Assembly: GCA_026913215.1 (NCBI GenBank)
Contig: JAPTYK010000001.1
Coordinates: 5,952,001-6,016,000 of the forward strand
From: Streptomyces diastatochromogenes
Lineage (GTDB): Bacteria > Actinomycetota > Actinomycetes > Streptomycetales > Streptomycetaceae
DNA length: 64,000 nt
Direction of reading: 5' to 3'
Shown here: one piece after another, positions 38,019 through 47,771 of the stretch
Numbering within the stretch: position 1 is the stretch's first letter
Layout of the letters: every line of letters starts with the position of its first letter
Translations under genes and position numbers: made by a program
The notes under the pieces: generated by a model
Told to the model about the DNA's origin: nothing
What the model saw: the letters and a program-made list of their open reading frames with translations, nothing else
Database searches by the model: none

Positions 38019-38411
38019 GAGGAGGTCCCAGCGGTTGCCGTAGAGGTCCTCGAAGACGGCGACCGAGCCGTACGGCTCGTGGCGCGGCTCCTCCAGGAAC
38101 TTCACGCCCGCCGCCGCCATGCGTTCGTGGTCGCGGGCGAAGTCCTCCGTGTGGAGGAAGAAGCCGACCCGGCCGCCGGTCTGGTGGCCGACCGAGGCCT
38201 CCTGCTCCTCGTTCTTGGCCTTGGCCAGGAGCAGCCCCGTGTTGCCGAGGCCGCCGACGCCGGCCGCGCCGCGCGGGCGGACGACGACCCAGCGGCTCCC
38301 GTCGCCCCGGTCGGTGTCCTCGACGAGGTCGAAGCCGAGGGCGTCGGTGTAGAAGGCGATGGCCTCGTCGTAGTCACGGACGACGAGAGTGACGAGTGCG
38401 ATGGACGGCAT
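38004..38411 (-). CDS. VOC family protein (glyoxalase/bleomycin resistance fold)
   Basis: Intact, 135 residues: IALVTLVVRDYDEAIAFYTD, ALGFDLVEDTDRGDGSRWVV, TGLLLAKAKNEEQEASVGHQ, RVGFFLHTEDFARDHERMAA and VAVFEDLYGNRWDLLQPAE. One VOC module of two beta-alpha-beta units, likely a dimeric metal-dependent lyase/dioxygenase-type or drug-binding protein. The ATG at 38411 lies within an inverted repeat CATTAC/GTAATG (38409-38426). Its C-terminal QPAE lies in a 12-bp repeat array that continues in frame beyond the TAG stop. Confidence 0.9.
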   Translation of the reverse strand: MPSIALVTLVVRDYDEAIAFYTDALGFDLVEDTDRGDGSRWVVVRPRGAAGVGGLGNTGLLLAKAKNEEQEASVGHQTGGRVGFFLHTEDFARDHERMAAAGVKFLEEPRHEPYGSVAVFEDLYGNRWDLLQPAE

Positions 38412-38556
38412 TACCCCAACGTAATGCGCGGAACCGGTGGAATCTATCCGCGTCGACCCGCGTCGTGTCGGGGACGACCCTTGCGGGGGGAGGGGGCGAA
38501 CGAGGGTCGGGAAGAGGGGTGGGGAGGGTCGGTCCCTCGCGGGCCCGTCGGTTCCG

Positions 38557-39235
38557 TCAGCGGGGAGCGGCCGGAGGGTTCGGGCCGGTCTCCCCGGGCG
38601 TGCGCGCCCACGCGGCCCTGCGGCGGGTCTCGTTCTCCTGGGCCATACGACGCAGCAGGGCCAGGACCGGTTCCAGGAGGAGGACGACGAGGGCGGCGTG
38701 CTCGGCGAGCCGGAGCCGGTCCTCGGCGTCGTCGAGCTCCTCGACCCGGTCGACGTCGAGCTTCGCGGCGGCCGCGCCAGCTCGGCGTACGGCACCAGGT
38801 CCTCCGTGCCGTACTCGACGCCGAGGCGGCTGAGGTCCATGAGGCTCGCGGCGAGGGCGCGGCGGTGCGGGGAGTCCGGGAGACGTCCCAGCCCATGGCG
38901 CGCACGAGCTCGTCGACCCGGGGCGCCTGCTCCTCCACCGCGTCCGTCTCGGCGGCGTCGACGGGCGTCGGCAGCGCGTAGTGCACGACGCCGAGCGTGG
39001 CGAGCGGGTCGAGGGGCTCGTCGATCGCCGCGAGGACGTCGCGGGTGGCGGCGATGGACAGGCCGCCGCGGGCGGTCAGGGCGCGGATCAGGCGCAGGCG
39101 CTGGACGTGCTCGTCGCCGTACAGGGTCAGCGTCGCCCCGAGCGGCCGGCCGGGCGGCAGCAGGCCCTCCCGCAGGTAGTACTTGATCGTTCCGACCGGC
39201 GTTCCGGACAGACGGCTCAGGTCAGAGATCTTCAT
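38557..39235 (-). CDS. MerR family transcriptional regulator (frameshifted)
   Basis: About 226 residues. The N-terminal winged HTH reads KISDLSRLSGTPVGTIKYYL with REGLLPPGRPLGATLTLYGD and VQRLRLIRALTARGGLSIAA. The C-terminal part, after frame changes near 38880 and 38775, is helical (LAASLMDLSRLGVEYGTEDL, KLDVDRVEELDDAEDRLRLA, ALVVLLLEPVLALLRRMAQE) and has no obvious metal site. It is divergent from the YhgE/Pip gene, with a near-perfect palindrome between, so it likely controls that exporter. ATG 39235 or GTG 39241 may be the start; the 3' end is approximate. Confidence 0.82.
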
Positions 39236-39319
39236 GGGCACTCTCGCTCGCGGGCTGTTCCGTTCCGTGTGTGAGCAGTCTCGCAGGGGTCCAGATGGAC
39301 ACGTTTCTTAGATAGTGCC

Positions 39320-39337
39320 ACTCTCTAGCTAGAAAGT
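39320..39337. promoter_or_regulatory. 18-bp near-perfect palindrome, candidate MerR operator
   Basis: ACTCTCTAG is followed by CTAGAAAGT, a palindrome with one mismatched pair, inside a conspicuous A/T-rich island (about 39304-39350) of the 161-bp gap between the divergent MerR and YhgE/Pip genes. Confidence 0.55.
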
Positions 39338-39396
39338 TAAGGTTTCTAATGTGTCGTCGACCTGCGGCGACACTCCATCGAAGCGGAGCCCCTGCC

Positions 39397-40850
39397 ATGT
39401 CCGAATCCACCCACCCGCTGCGCGTGAGCGCCCGAGGGCTGCTGAGCCGGCGCGGCGTGTGGCTGCCGTCGGCGGTGATCCTCGGCCTGCTGTCGTTCGT
39501 CCTGTCCCTGCTCTACCTGGGCGCCAACAACGACCCGGTCGGCTCCACGAAGGACCTGCCGATCGCCCTGGTCAACGCGGACAGGGGCACCCGGGTCGCC
39601 GGGCAGCGGATCGACCTGGGCGCGCAGATCACCGCGAAGGTCACCGGCGCGGCCGAACTCAAGGAGAAGGTCGACTGGAAGCAGGTCGACCGCCGCACCG
39701 CCGACGACCTGCTCGCCCGCGGCAAGGTGTTCGGCGCCCTCGTCATCCCCGACGACTTCTCCGCCTCCGTGGCCGCGCTCGCCGGACCCGCACAGCGCAC
39801 GCCGCACCCGCCGACCATGACGGTCCTCACCAACCCGGCCGCCGGAAGCTTCGGCTCCGCCATGGCCACCGAGATCAACCGCGGGGTCGTCGCGAACACC
39901 TCCGCGGAGGTGGGCAAGCAGCTGGGGCAGGCGGCCGCGCGACAGGCGGCACAGGCGGCGAAGGCACAGGCCGCCAAGGCGCAGGCCACCGCAGGGCAGC
40001 CCGCCGCCGGGCAGTCCGCCGAAGGGCAGTCCGCGGCCGGGCAGCCCGCCGCCGGGCAGCCCGCCGCCGGGCAGCCCGCTTCCGCGCAGGCCGCCGCCGT
40101 CCCCGGTGCGGCCGCGCAGCTGATGATCGCCGACCCCGTCCACGTCTCCGTCCAGGAGGGACACCCCTCGGACAGCACAGCGGACTCGGCCTGAGCGCCT
40201 TCTTCTACGCGCTCATCCTCGTCCTCGGCGGCATGCTCGGCGCCAACGTCATCCACCTGCAGGTGGACACCGCGCTCGGCTACGTCGCCAACGACAAGGG
40301 GCCGTTCCGCGTCCTCAAGCCCCTCCAGCACGCCAGCCGGGTGCACCACTTCCTGGTCTGCTCGGTGCTCATGGTCGTCCTGTCCATGGTGACCTCCGCG
40401 CTCGCCCTGGCCGCGGCCGTCGGCGTCGTCGGCATCGACGCCTCCCACCTGCCGATGCTGTGGCTCTTCGGGACCTGCGCCACGGCCGCCATGGGCGTCA
40501 CCGCGCTCGCCCTGCTCGCCGTCTTCGGCACCCCGGGCCCCATCGTCTCGATGCTGGTCCTGATCGGCCTGGCCATCCCCTCGGCCGGCGCCACCATCCC
40601 GATCCAGGCGCTCCCGGACTTCTACCGCTTCCTGGCCGAGTTCGAACCGTTCCGGCAGGTCGTCGACGGCGTCCGGTCCATCCTCTACTTCGGCGCGAGG
40701 GCCGACGCCGGACTCGGCCGCGCCTGGACCATGGTCGGCATCGGCTTCGCCGTCTCGCTCGTCCTCGGCCTGGTCCTCACCCGCCTGTACGACCGCCGGG
40801 GCCTGCACCGCTCGGCCGCGCAGCTCGCGCAGCCGGTTCCCGTCGGCTGA
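39397..40850 (+). CDS. YhgE/Pip ABC-2-type membrane protein (one frameshift)
   Basis: About 484 residues. N-terminal membrane helix (WLPSAVILGLLSFVLSLLYL), then a large extracytoplasmic domain with DLPIALVNADRGTRVAGQRI and VFGALVIPDDFSASVAALAG, typical of YhgE/Pip proteins. A repeat-rich linker (AGQPA/AGQSA) follows, and after a frame change near 40163 five membrane segments: LSAFFYALILVLGGMLGANV, CSVLMVVLSMVTSALALAAA, MLWLFGTCATAAMGVTALAL, IVSMLVLIGLAIPSAGATIP and WTMVGIGFAVSLVLGLVLT. Relatives include phage-receptor and toxin- or drug-efflux proteins; the substrate is unknown. Probably regulated by the divergent MerR protein. Confidence 0.88.
39991..40080 (+). repeat. Six 15-bp tandem repeats inside YhgE/Pip gene
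   Basis: Consensus GCCGGGCAGCCCGCC; six consecutive units, three of them nearly identical, encoding AGQPA/AGQSA/EGQSA pentapeptides in the extracytoplasmic linker. Keeping length a multiple of three, copy number can vary without breaking the frame. Confidence 0.85.
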
Positions 40851-40886
40851 GTGCCGGTGCGGGGCCGCGGTGCGAGAATGCCCCGC

Positions 40887-41513
40887 ATGGACGCCCAGGA
40901 GTTCGACCGGCTCGCCGCCCGCGCGCGAGGCCTCGCCTCGCCCGGCCGGGCGGCGGGTCCTCAGGCTCGCCGGGGCGCCCGGCGCCGGGAAGTCCACGCT
41001 CGCCGCGCGGCTCGTCGCCCGCCTCGACGGGCTCGCCGTGCTCGTCCCGATGGACGGGTTCCACCTGGCGCAGGCCGAGCTGGAACGGCTCGGGCGGGCC
41101 GGAGGAAGGGCGCGCCGGACACCTTCGACGCCGCCGGGTACGCGGCGCTCCTCGCCCGGCTCCGCACCCCCGTCCCCGGCACCACCGTCTACGCCCCGAC
41201 CTTCGACCGCTCCCTCGAAGAGCCCGTCGCCGGGGCGATAGCCGTCGCGCCCGACGTGCCGCTCGTCGTCACCGAGGGGAACTACCTGCTGCACGACGAG
41301 GGTGCCTGGGCCGAGGTCCTGCCCCTCCTCGACGAGGCCTGGTACCTCGACCTCGACGCCCACCGCCGCGTCCCCCGGCTCGTCGAGCGGCACGTCCGCT
41401 TCGGCAAGGACCGGGAGCACGCCGAGCGCTGGGTCCACGAGTCCGACGAGGCCAACGCCCGTCTGGTGGCCCGGGGGAGGGACCGGGCCCACCTGGTCGT
41501 GAGGATGAGTTAG
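40887..41513 (+). CDS. Nucleoside/pantothenate-kinase-like P-loop kinase (frameshifted)
   Basis: About 209 residues of the uridine kinase/PanK-like family. Corrected reading: LRLAGAPGAGKSTLAARLVA (Walker A), AVLVPMDGFHLAQAELERLG (the DGFH substrate motif), YAPTFDRSLEEPVAGAIAVA, VPLVVTEGNYLLHDEGAWAE (EGNYLL, typical of the fructose-transport FrcK/PanK-like subgroup) and VERHVRFGKDREHAERWVHE. Frame changes near 40950 and 41105. The phosphoryl acceptor is not clear. A strong terminator follows. Confidence 0.85.
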   Translation: MDAQEFDRLAARARGLASPGRAAGPQARRGARRREVHARRAARRPPRRARRARPDGRVPPGAGRAGTARAGRRKGAPDTFDAAGYAALLARLRTPVPGTTVYAPTFDRSLEEPVAGAIAVAPDVPLVVTEGNYLLHDEGAWAEVLPLLDEAWYLDLDAHRRVPRLVERHVRFGKDREHAERWVHESDEANARLVARGRDRAHLVVRMS

Positions 41514-41520
41514 GGAAGGA

Positions 41521-41565
41521 CCGGCCGCGTACGGACGGGGAGTTGCCCCGTCCGTACGCGGCCGG
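41521..41565 (+). terminator. 20-bp perfect-stem terminator
   Basis: A perfect 20-bp stem (41521-41540 with 41546-41565) around the loop AGTTG, 7 bp after the kinase stop and before the MFS gene. This is the longest stem I see in the window. Confidence 0.85.
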
Positions 41566-41599
41566 GGCGCGCGCGGAGGGCGCTGTTAGCCTGCTCGGC

Positions 41600-42884
41600 A
41601 TGATCGGGAAGCGCGCGGGGTTCCGCATGTCCGGCTTGTTCGGCTCGTCGGGATCGAGCGGTCCGCAGCGTGCCCTCATCGTGTCGAGCTTCATCAGCCG
41701 GGTGGGCAACGGGCTGTTCAACACCGCCTCGGTGCTCTACTTCACGCTGGTGGTGCACCTGCCCGCCGCGCAGGTCGGCGTCGGCCTCACGATCGCCGGG
41801 CTCGTCGGGCTGCTCGCCGGGATCCCGGCGGGGAACCTGGCCGACCGGTACGGGCCGCGTACGGTCTGTCTGGCGGCCTTCGTCGTCCAGGCCGTGACGA
41901 TGGCCGCGTTCGTCCTCATCGACAGCTGGTTCACGTTCACGCTCGTCGCCACCCTCGACCGGCTGGCGGCGACGGCGGCGGCGCCGCGGGCGGCGCGCTC
42001 GTCGCCCGTACCGGCGGCGAACGTCCCGCCGCGTTCCGGGCGAGGCTCCGGACGTTCGTGAACCTCGGCGTGGTCCTGGGCACCCTCGGCGCCGCCTTCG
42101 CCGTCTCGGTCGACACCCGCGCCGCGTACACCGTGCTCATCCTCGCCAACGCCGCCAGCTTCGCCGCCGCCGCGCTGGTCGCCCTCCTCGGGGTCCCGAA
42201 CTACCAGCCCCTGCCCCGGCCCGAGGAGCACCACCGCTGGGCCGTCCTCAAGGACCGGCCGTACGTGACCTTCACCGCGCTCTACGGCGCCATGGGCCTC
42301 CAGTACCAGACCGTCTCCCTGCTCCTGCCGATCTGGCTCTCCGCCCACACCGACGCCCCCCACTGGACCGTCGCGGCGGTCTACGCGGTCAACAGCGGGG
42401 TGTGCGTCCTGCTCCAGAGCAGGATCGGCTCCCGCGTGGAGACACCGCGCCAGGGCGGCCGGGCGTTCCGCATCGCCGGACTGCTCTTCCTGGTCAGCTG
42501 CCCCCTGATGGCCCTCACGGCGAACGTCCCGGTCTGGGTCGCGCCGGTCCTCGCCGTCCTCGCCGTCTGCGTCCACAGCCTCGGCGAGGTGTGGGAGTCC
42601 TCCGGCGGCTACACGCTCGCCTTCGAGCTCGCCCCCGACCACGCCCAGGGCCAGTACCAGGGCTTCTTCGGCATCGGCTTCTCCGCCGGGCAGGCCCTCG
42701 CCCCGGTGGTCCTCACGACCGTCGTCCTCGGCCTCGGGCACGCGGGCTGGCTGCTCCTCGGCGCGTTCTTCGCGGCCGTCGGCGCGGCGGGCCCGCCGGT
42801 GGCCGCCTGGGCGGAGCGCACCGCCGCCCCCGCCCCGACGCGGCGGGCACGGTCCAGGACCCGCTTCCCGACACCGCCCGGTAG
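41600..42884 (+). CDS. MFS transporter (frameshifted)
   Basis: About 428 residues, 12 predicted membrane segments. The motif A region between helices 2 and 3 is GLLAGIPAGNLADRYGPRTV. N-terminal ALIVSSFISRVGNGLFNTAS; after frame changes near 41975-42000, FVNLGVVLGTLGAAFAVSVD, YAVNSGVCVLLQSRIGSRVE and YTLAFELAPDHAQGQYQGFF. The C-terminus, after a shift near 42830, is DAAGTVQDPLPDTAR*. Multidrug-type export is likely; the substrate is unknown. ATG 41600 follows a TTAGCCTGCT stretch. Confidence 0.85.
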
Positions 42885-42896
42885 CGGCCGGCGGGC

Positions 42897-43447
42897 TCAG
42901 CGCTGCCAGAGGAACGCGGCCTCGCCGCAGTGCTGGCAGCTGAAGACGTAGCCGAGGCCGCCGCCGCCGAAGTTCGCGGCGGTGGCGTAGTCGTGGCCCT
43001 CCTCCAGCTGCGCGGTGAAGGCCATGTGACGGGCGCAGACGGGGCAGAGCGGGGTCTCGTCGTCCTGGAGCCAGTCCGGGGCGCCGCCCAGACGGCCCAG
43101 GACCGGCCGGCGGGTGGGGGTGTGCTCGGGGTGGGGAGGAGAGCGGTCACCGCGCCGAGGGCGGTCTCGCCGTGGGGCGGGACGGCGGCCGGTGAGAGGG
43201 AACCCCGGAAGAGGAACGCGGCGTTGCCGCCGGAGGTGGTGTCCCAGTCGTCGCACATGCCGGGTTCGTTCTGGCAGAAGAAGACCGCCACCGCCCCGAA
43301 CGGCAGCGGGAGATGGACGAGGAACTGCATCGGCCCGCCGCACGCGCGGCACAGCGGCCAGACGAAGCCGTCCGGGACGAGCGGGACGCCGCCGGTGCGC
43401 GGGACGGGCGCATCGGCGGCTGTCGTTCCGCCGTGGATCAGTAGCAT
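42897..43447 (-). CDS. DUF1963-like zinc-ribbon-containing protein (frameshifted)
   Basis: About 183 residues: GGVPLVPDGFVWPLCRACGG, MQFLVHLPLPFGAVAVFFCQ, NEPGMCDDWDTTSGGNAAFL, then after a frame change near 43110-43130 LGGAPDWLQDDETPLCPVCA, MAFTAQLEEGHDYATAANFG and GLGYVFSCQHCGEAAFLWQR. It contains the CRACGG, CPVC and CQHC pairs, suggesting bound zinc, and resembles the YwqG/DUF1963 family in the GG-P..P.G..WP.C pattern. The function is unknown. It converges on the MFS gene. Confidence 0.75.
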
Positions 43448-43551
43448 GCCGACAGCCTACGGCCGACCGCCGGAGCATGATCCACGGGCGGGGTCCGGGC
43501 CGGGTGCCGAGCCCTGGTCCGGCGGTTCGGGACGGGCGGGCGGGAGCCGGG

Positions 43552-45754
43552 TCAACGGTCGACCGGGCCGCGGGGAAGCATCCGGTCCAGCCACTTCGGC
43601 AGCCACCAGTTGGTCCGGCCGAGGAGCGTCATGGTCGCCGGCACCAGCACCATGCGCACGACCGTGGCGTCGATGAGGATCGCGGTGGCCAGGCCGAGTC
43701 CGAACATCTTGGTGGAGGGGTCGTCGGCGACGGCGAAGGACAGGAAGACCGCCACCATGATGAGGGCCGCCGAGGTGATGATCCGGGCGGTGCCCGAGAC
43801 GCCCTCGACGATCGCCGTGCCGTTGTCGCCGGTGCGCAGGTACTCCTCGCGCACGCGGGAGAGGAGGAACACCTCGTAGTCCATCGACAGGCCGAACAGG
43901 ATGGCGAAGAGGAACATCGGGATGAACGACACGATCGGGACCGTCGCCTCCAGCCCGATGAGCGCGCCTCCCCAGCCCCACTGGAAGACCGCGACCATGA
44001 CGCCGTAGGCCGCGCCGATGCTCAGCAGGTTCAGCAGGACCGCCTTGAGCGGTACGAGTACCGAGCGGAAGACCAGCGTCAGCAGCAGGAACGACATCGC
44101 CAGCACGGTGGCGACCAGCACCGGCAGGCGTTCGCTGGTGCGTCGGCCCACATCGGACAGGCTCGCGGCGGCGTCGCCGACGTGGGCCCCGGCCGGCCGT
44201 GCCCGATCGCCGTGGGCAGCACGTCGGTGCGCAGCCGGGCGATGGTGTCGGCCGTGGCCTCGTCCTGAGGGCCGGTGGTCGGGAACACCACGAGGGTCGC
44301 GATGCCGGTGGCCCGGTCGATGCGCGCCGGCGCGACGGACGCGATGCCCCGATCCGCCGCGACCGCCCCGGCGAGCCGGTCCAGCACTCCCGGATCACCG
44401 GCGGGGTCCACGGCGACGACCAGGGGACCGTTGGTGCCCGGACCGAACCCCTCGGCGACCAGGTCGTAGGCACGGCGCTCGGTACGGCTGTCGGGCAGCG
44501 AGCCGTCGTCGGGCAGGCCGACGCGCAGGCCGAGCACGGGCAGCGCCGCGGTCAGCAGCAGCGCCGCCGCGCCGACCGCGTACGGCACCGGATGCCGGCT
44601 GACGTGCCCGATCCAGCGACGCCACCCGGCGGCGGGGACGGCACCTTCCGCCGGGTCCCGCCGCCGTGCGGACCGGGACGGCCTCCCGGCCCGCAGAACC
44701 CGGCCGATCCGGCCGGCCCGGCCCAGGCGCGGGCCCGCCGCGCCGAGGAAGGCGGCAGCAGCGTCACCGACGCGACCACCATGATCAGGACGACGATCGA
44801 GACGGCGAGCCCGCCCACCGTCATGAACGGCACGTGCGCGACCGCCAGGCCGAGGATCGACACGACGACGGTGCCGCCGGCGAAGACCACCGGCCGCCCC
44901 GCCGTGGCCACCGCCCGCCCCGCCGCCTCGCGGGGATCGAGCCCGCGCGCGAGGTGCTCCCGGTGCCCGGCGAGCACGAACAGCGCGTAGTCGATGCCCA
45001 CCCGAGCCCGACCATGCTGCCCAGGACCGGTGCGAAGGCCGGGACGTCCGTCACCCCCGCCAGTACCGTCATCGTGGCGACCCCGACGGTCAGCCCGAAG
45101 ACCGCCATGCCGATCGGCAGCGCGGCGGCGACGAGCGAACCGAACGCCAGGAACAGGATCGCGGCCGCGGCGAGGAGGCCGATCAGCTCGCTCACGCCGC
45201 CGTCGGCGCCGGAGAAGGCGTAGAAGAGGTCCCCGCCCATCTCGACGCGCAGCGGCAGTTCGGCGCGCAGCCGGTCGCCGAGTCCGACGAGGGCGTCGAG
45301 GTCCTCGGCCGACAGCCGGCTCTGGTCGGGGTACTGCACCCGCACGACCGCGATCCGCCCGTCGGCCGAGACGAGGCCGCCGCGCACGGCGGTGTCCCCG
45401 CCCGCGTCGAGCGCCCCGCCGGATCGCTCGTGCCGAGCACGTGCGGCAGCCGCTCCACCTCGGTCCGCAGCCGCGTGAGAGCGGCGCGCGCGCCGTCGTC
45501 GAAGAACGTCGCACCCCGGTCGAGGGGGTGACGACCACTGGGCGGTCATCCTCCTGGCCGGTGCCCGCCCGCTCGATCAGTTCCGCGGCCCGCTGGGAGT
45601 CCAGTCCCGGAGCGGTCATCGAGTCCGCGGTCCGGCCGCCGAAGGCGACGGCGGCGAGGACGACGAGCGCGGTGGCGATCAGCCATGCCGCGATCACCCG
45701 CCAGGGATGGTGGGCGGCGCCTGTGCCCAGGCGCAACAGGGCTTTCGAGAGCAT
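43552..45754 (-). CDS. MMPL/RND-type transporter (frameshifted)
   Basis: About 734 residues. N-terminus MLSKALLRLGTGAAHHPWRV with helix WRVIAAWLIATALVVLAAVA. Two RND halves follow: LLAAAAILFLAFGSLVAAAL, IGMAVFGLTVGVATMTVLAG, RVGIDYALFVLAGHREHLAR (the GIDYALF motif of MMPL half 1), FAGGTVVVSILGLAVAHVPF; and in half 2 VLVATVLAMSFLLLTLVFRS, FLFAILFGLSMDYEVFLLSR (the LSMDYEVFL motif), VREEYLRTGDNGTAIVEGVS and MLVPATMTLLGRTNWWLP-like end. At least five frame changes. ATG 45754 has GGAGG upstream. It exports lipids or drugs in relatives and is divergent from a two-component system that may control it. Confidence 0.88.
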
Positions 45755-45929
45755 CGGGTCCTCCAACCACCTCGTCGGCCGTCCTTGTCCGGCCGCCGAT
45801 GCCGAGGTTCGCCGCCCCGCCGCTCCGGGGCATCGGCCCGCGGGCCGCGGCTCCGTCGGCCCCGGGGCGGAGCGACGACCCGTCCTTTCGGCCGATGCGC
45901 GGCACGCCGTCGTACCTACGCTGGAAACC

Positions 45930-47098
45930 GTGCTGCGAGACGACCTGCGAACCCTGTGGACCGAACCCCGGCCGCCCGGCGCGCCCGCCCGGGTGCGGCA
46001 GGACTGGGCGCTGCTCGCCGCGTGCCTCGCCGGTGTGGCGCTGGAGGCCGCCCTGCGCGAGGACGTCGTGTGGCGGCCGGTGGCGGTGGTGTGCGCCGTA
46101 TGGCTGTGCCTGCTGCCCCTGTGGCGCCGGACCCGCCCGCTGGCGGTGGTGACGCTGGCGTTCGGCTCGGTGGTCCTGCTCCAGGCGGCCTCGCTCGTCG
46201 CCGCACCGCGCGAGCCCGTCGGCCTGTACACCGGCGCGGTCGTGCTCGTGCTGGTGTACGCGCTGCCCCGGTGGGGATCGGGACGCGAGGTCGTGCTGGG
46301 CGCCGCCGTGATCCTCGCGGCCGGCGTGCTGTGTTCCGTCACGGACGAGACCCCGCTCGTCGAGAACGTCGTGGGCCTCGTCTTCCTGCTGCTGCCCGGC
46401 GCGGTCGGGGCCGCCGTGCGGTTCCGGGTGACCGCCCGCGAGCGGCAGTCGGAGCAGGTGCGCTCCCGCGAGCGCGAGCGGCTCGCCCGGGAACTGCACG
46501 ACACGGTGGCCCACCACGTGTCGGCCATGGTGATCATCGCCCAGGCGGGCCGGGTGCTCGCGGACGCCGACCCGTCCGCCGCCGTCGAGGCGCTGGAGGG
46601 GTCGAGGAGGAAGGGGCGCGCACGCTGGAGGAGATGCGCGCCATGGTCGCCGCGCTGCGCGACCGGGGGTCGGCGCCGAGCTGGCGCCCCCGCCGGAGTC
46701 GCGGACCTGGAGCGCCTGGTGCGCACCCGGGCGGCCGCCTCAGGGTCGACCTGGGGCTCGACGGCGAACTGGACGCGCTGCCCCCGGCCGTGGACGCGGC
46801 CGTCTACCGGATCGTGCAGGAGTCGGTGACCAACGCGCTGCGCCACGCGGTCGACGCGACCGAGCTCGTCGTCCGGGTCGCCGCGGAACGGCACGTGGTG
46901 CGGGTGAGCGTGCGCGACGACGGCCGGCGCACCGGCCGGGGCCGCGACGGATACGGACTTACCGGACTGCGCGAGCGCGCGGCCCTGCTCGGCGGCACAC
47001 TACGAGCCGGACCGGGTACCGACCGGGGCTGGCACGTCGAAGCCGAACTGCCGAGAGCGAGGAACGACAGCGGTGTCCATTCGCGTCCTCGTCGCTGA
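45930..47098 (+). CDS. Sensor histidine kinase, NarL/HisKA_3 type (frameshifted)
   Basis: About 389 residues. Four or five N-terminal membrane segments (LLAACLAGVALEAALRE, VAVVCAVWLCLLPLWRR, TLAFGSVVLLQAASLVAA, AVVLVLVYALPRW, LVFLLLPGAVGAAV) without a large external domain. Dimerisation/phosphoacceptor: RERERLARELHDTVAHHVSA with His in ELHDTVAHH. After frame changes near 46605 and 46690, the ATPase domain shows DAAVYRIVQESVTNALRHAV (N box) and DDGRRTGRGRDGYGLTGLRE (G boxes). Start GTG 45930 (VLRDDLRTLW). The 3' end overlaps the response regulator by 26 bp, so they are coupled. Cognate of the adjacent regulator. Confidence 0.9.
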
Positions 47099-47771
47099 CG
47101 ACCAGACGATCATCCGCACCGGCCTGCGGATCATGCTGAACGCCCAGCCCGGCATCGAGGTGGTCGGCGAGGCCGCCGACGGACGGGAAGCGGTGCGCCT
47201 GGCCCGCGAACTACGCCCCGACGTCTGCCTGTTCGACATCCGCATGCCCGTACTCGACGGCCTTGAGGCCACCCGGCTGGTCGCCGGTCCGGGCGTCGCC
47301 GACCCGCCGGCCGTGGTCGTCATCACCACCTTCGACCTCGACGAGTACGTCTACGGCGCGCTGCGCGCCGGTGCCCGCGGATTCCTCCTCAAGGACACGG
47401 GACCGGACCTCCTCGCCCAGGCCGTGCGGTCGGCGTCCGGCGGTGAGGCGCTCATCGCGCCCAGCGTCACCGTCCGTCTGCTCCAGGCGTTCGCGGAGCT
47501 GCCCGCCGGCCGGCCCGTGGCCCAGCCGGTCTCCCCCGTCACCGCCCGCGAGGAGCAGGTGCTCCTCGCCGTCGCCCGCGGGCTGACCAACACCGAGATC
47601 GCCGACGCGCTGCACATCAGCCTCAGCACGGTGAAGACGCACCTGGCCAGCCTCATGGCCAAACTCGGCGCCCGCAACCGGGTCGAGATCGCGATGTGGG
47701 CCTACGAAACGCGCCGCGTCCTCCCGGAACCTGAGCCGGACACCGGGCCGCGCCCCCGGCACCCGCCCTAG
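47073..47771 (+). CDS. NarL/LuxR family response regulator
   Basis: Intact, 232 residues. Receiver: IRVLVADDQTIIRTGLRIML (acidic pair DD), PDVCLFDIRMPVLDGLEATR (phosphoacceptor Asp in LFDIRMP), VVVITTFDLDEYVYGALRAG (Thr) and ARGFLLKDTGPDLLAQAVRS (Lys). LuxR HTH: VTAREEQVLLAVARGLTNTE and IADALHISLSTVKTHLASLM. All catalytic residues are present, in contrast to the WhiI-like protein at the window start. The GTG start lies inside the kinase 3' end; the stop overlaps that of the convergent amidotransferase-like gene. Confidence 0.95.
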   Translation: MSIRVLVADDQTIIRTGLRIMLNAQPGIEVVGEAADGREAVRLARELRPDVCLFDIRMPVLDGLEATRLVAGPGVADPPAVVVITTFDLDEYVYGALRAGARGFLLKDTGPDLLAQAVRSASGGEALIAPSVTVRLLQAFAELPAGRPVAQPVSPVTAREEQVLLAVARGLTNTEIADALHISLSTVKTHLASLMAKLGARNRVEIAMWAYETRRVLPEPEPDTGPRPRHPP

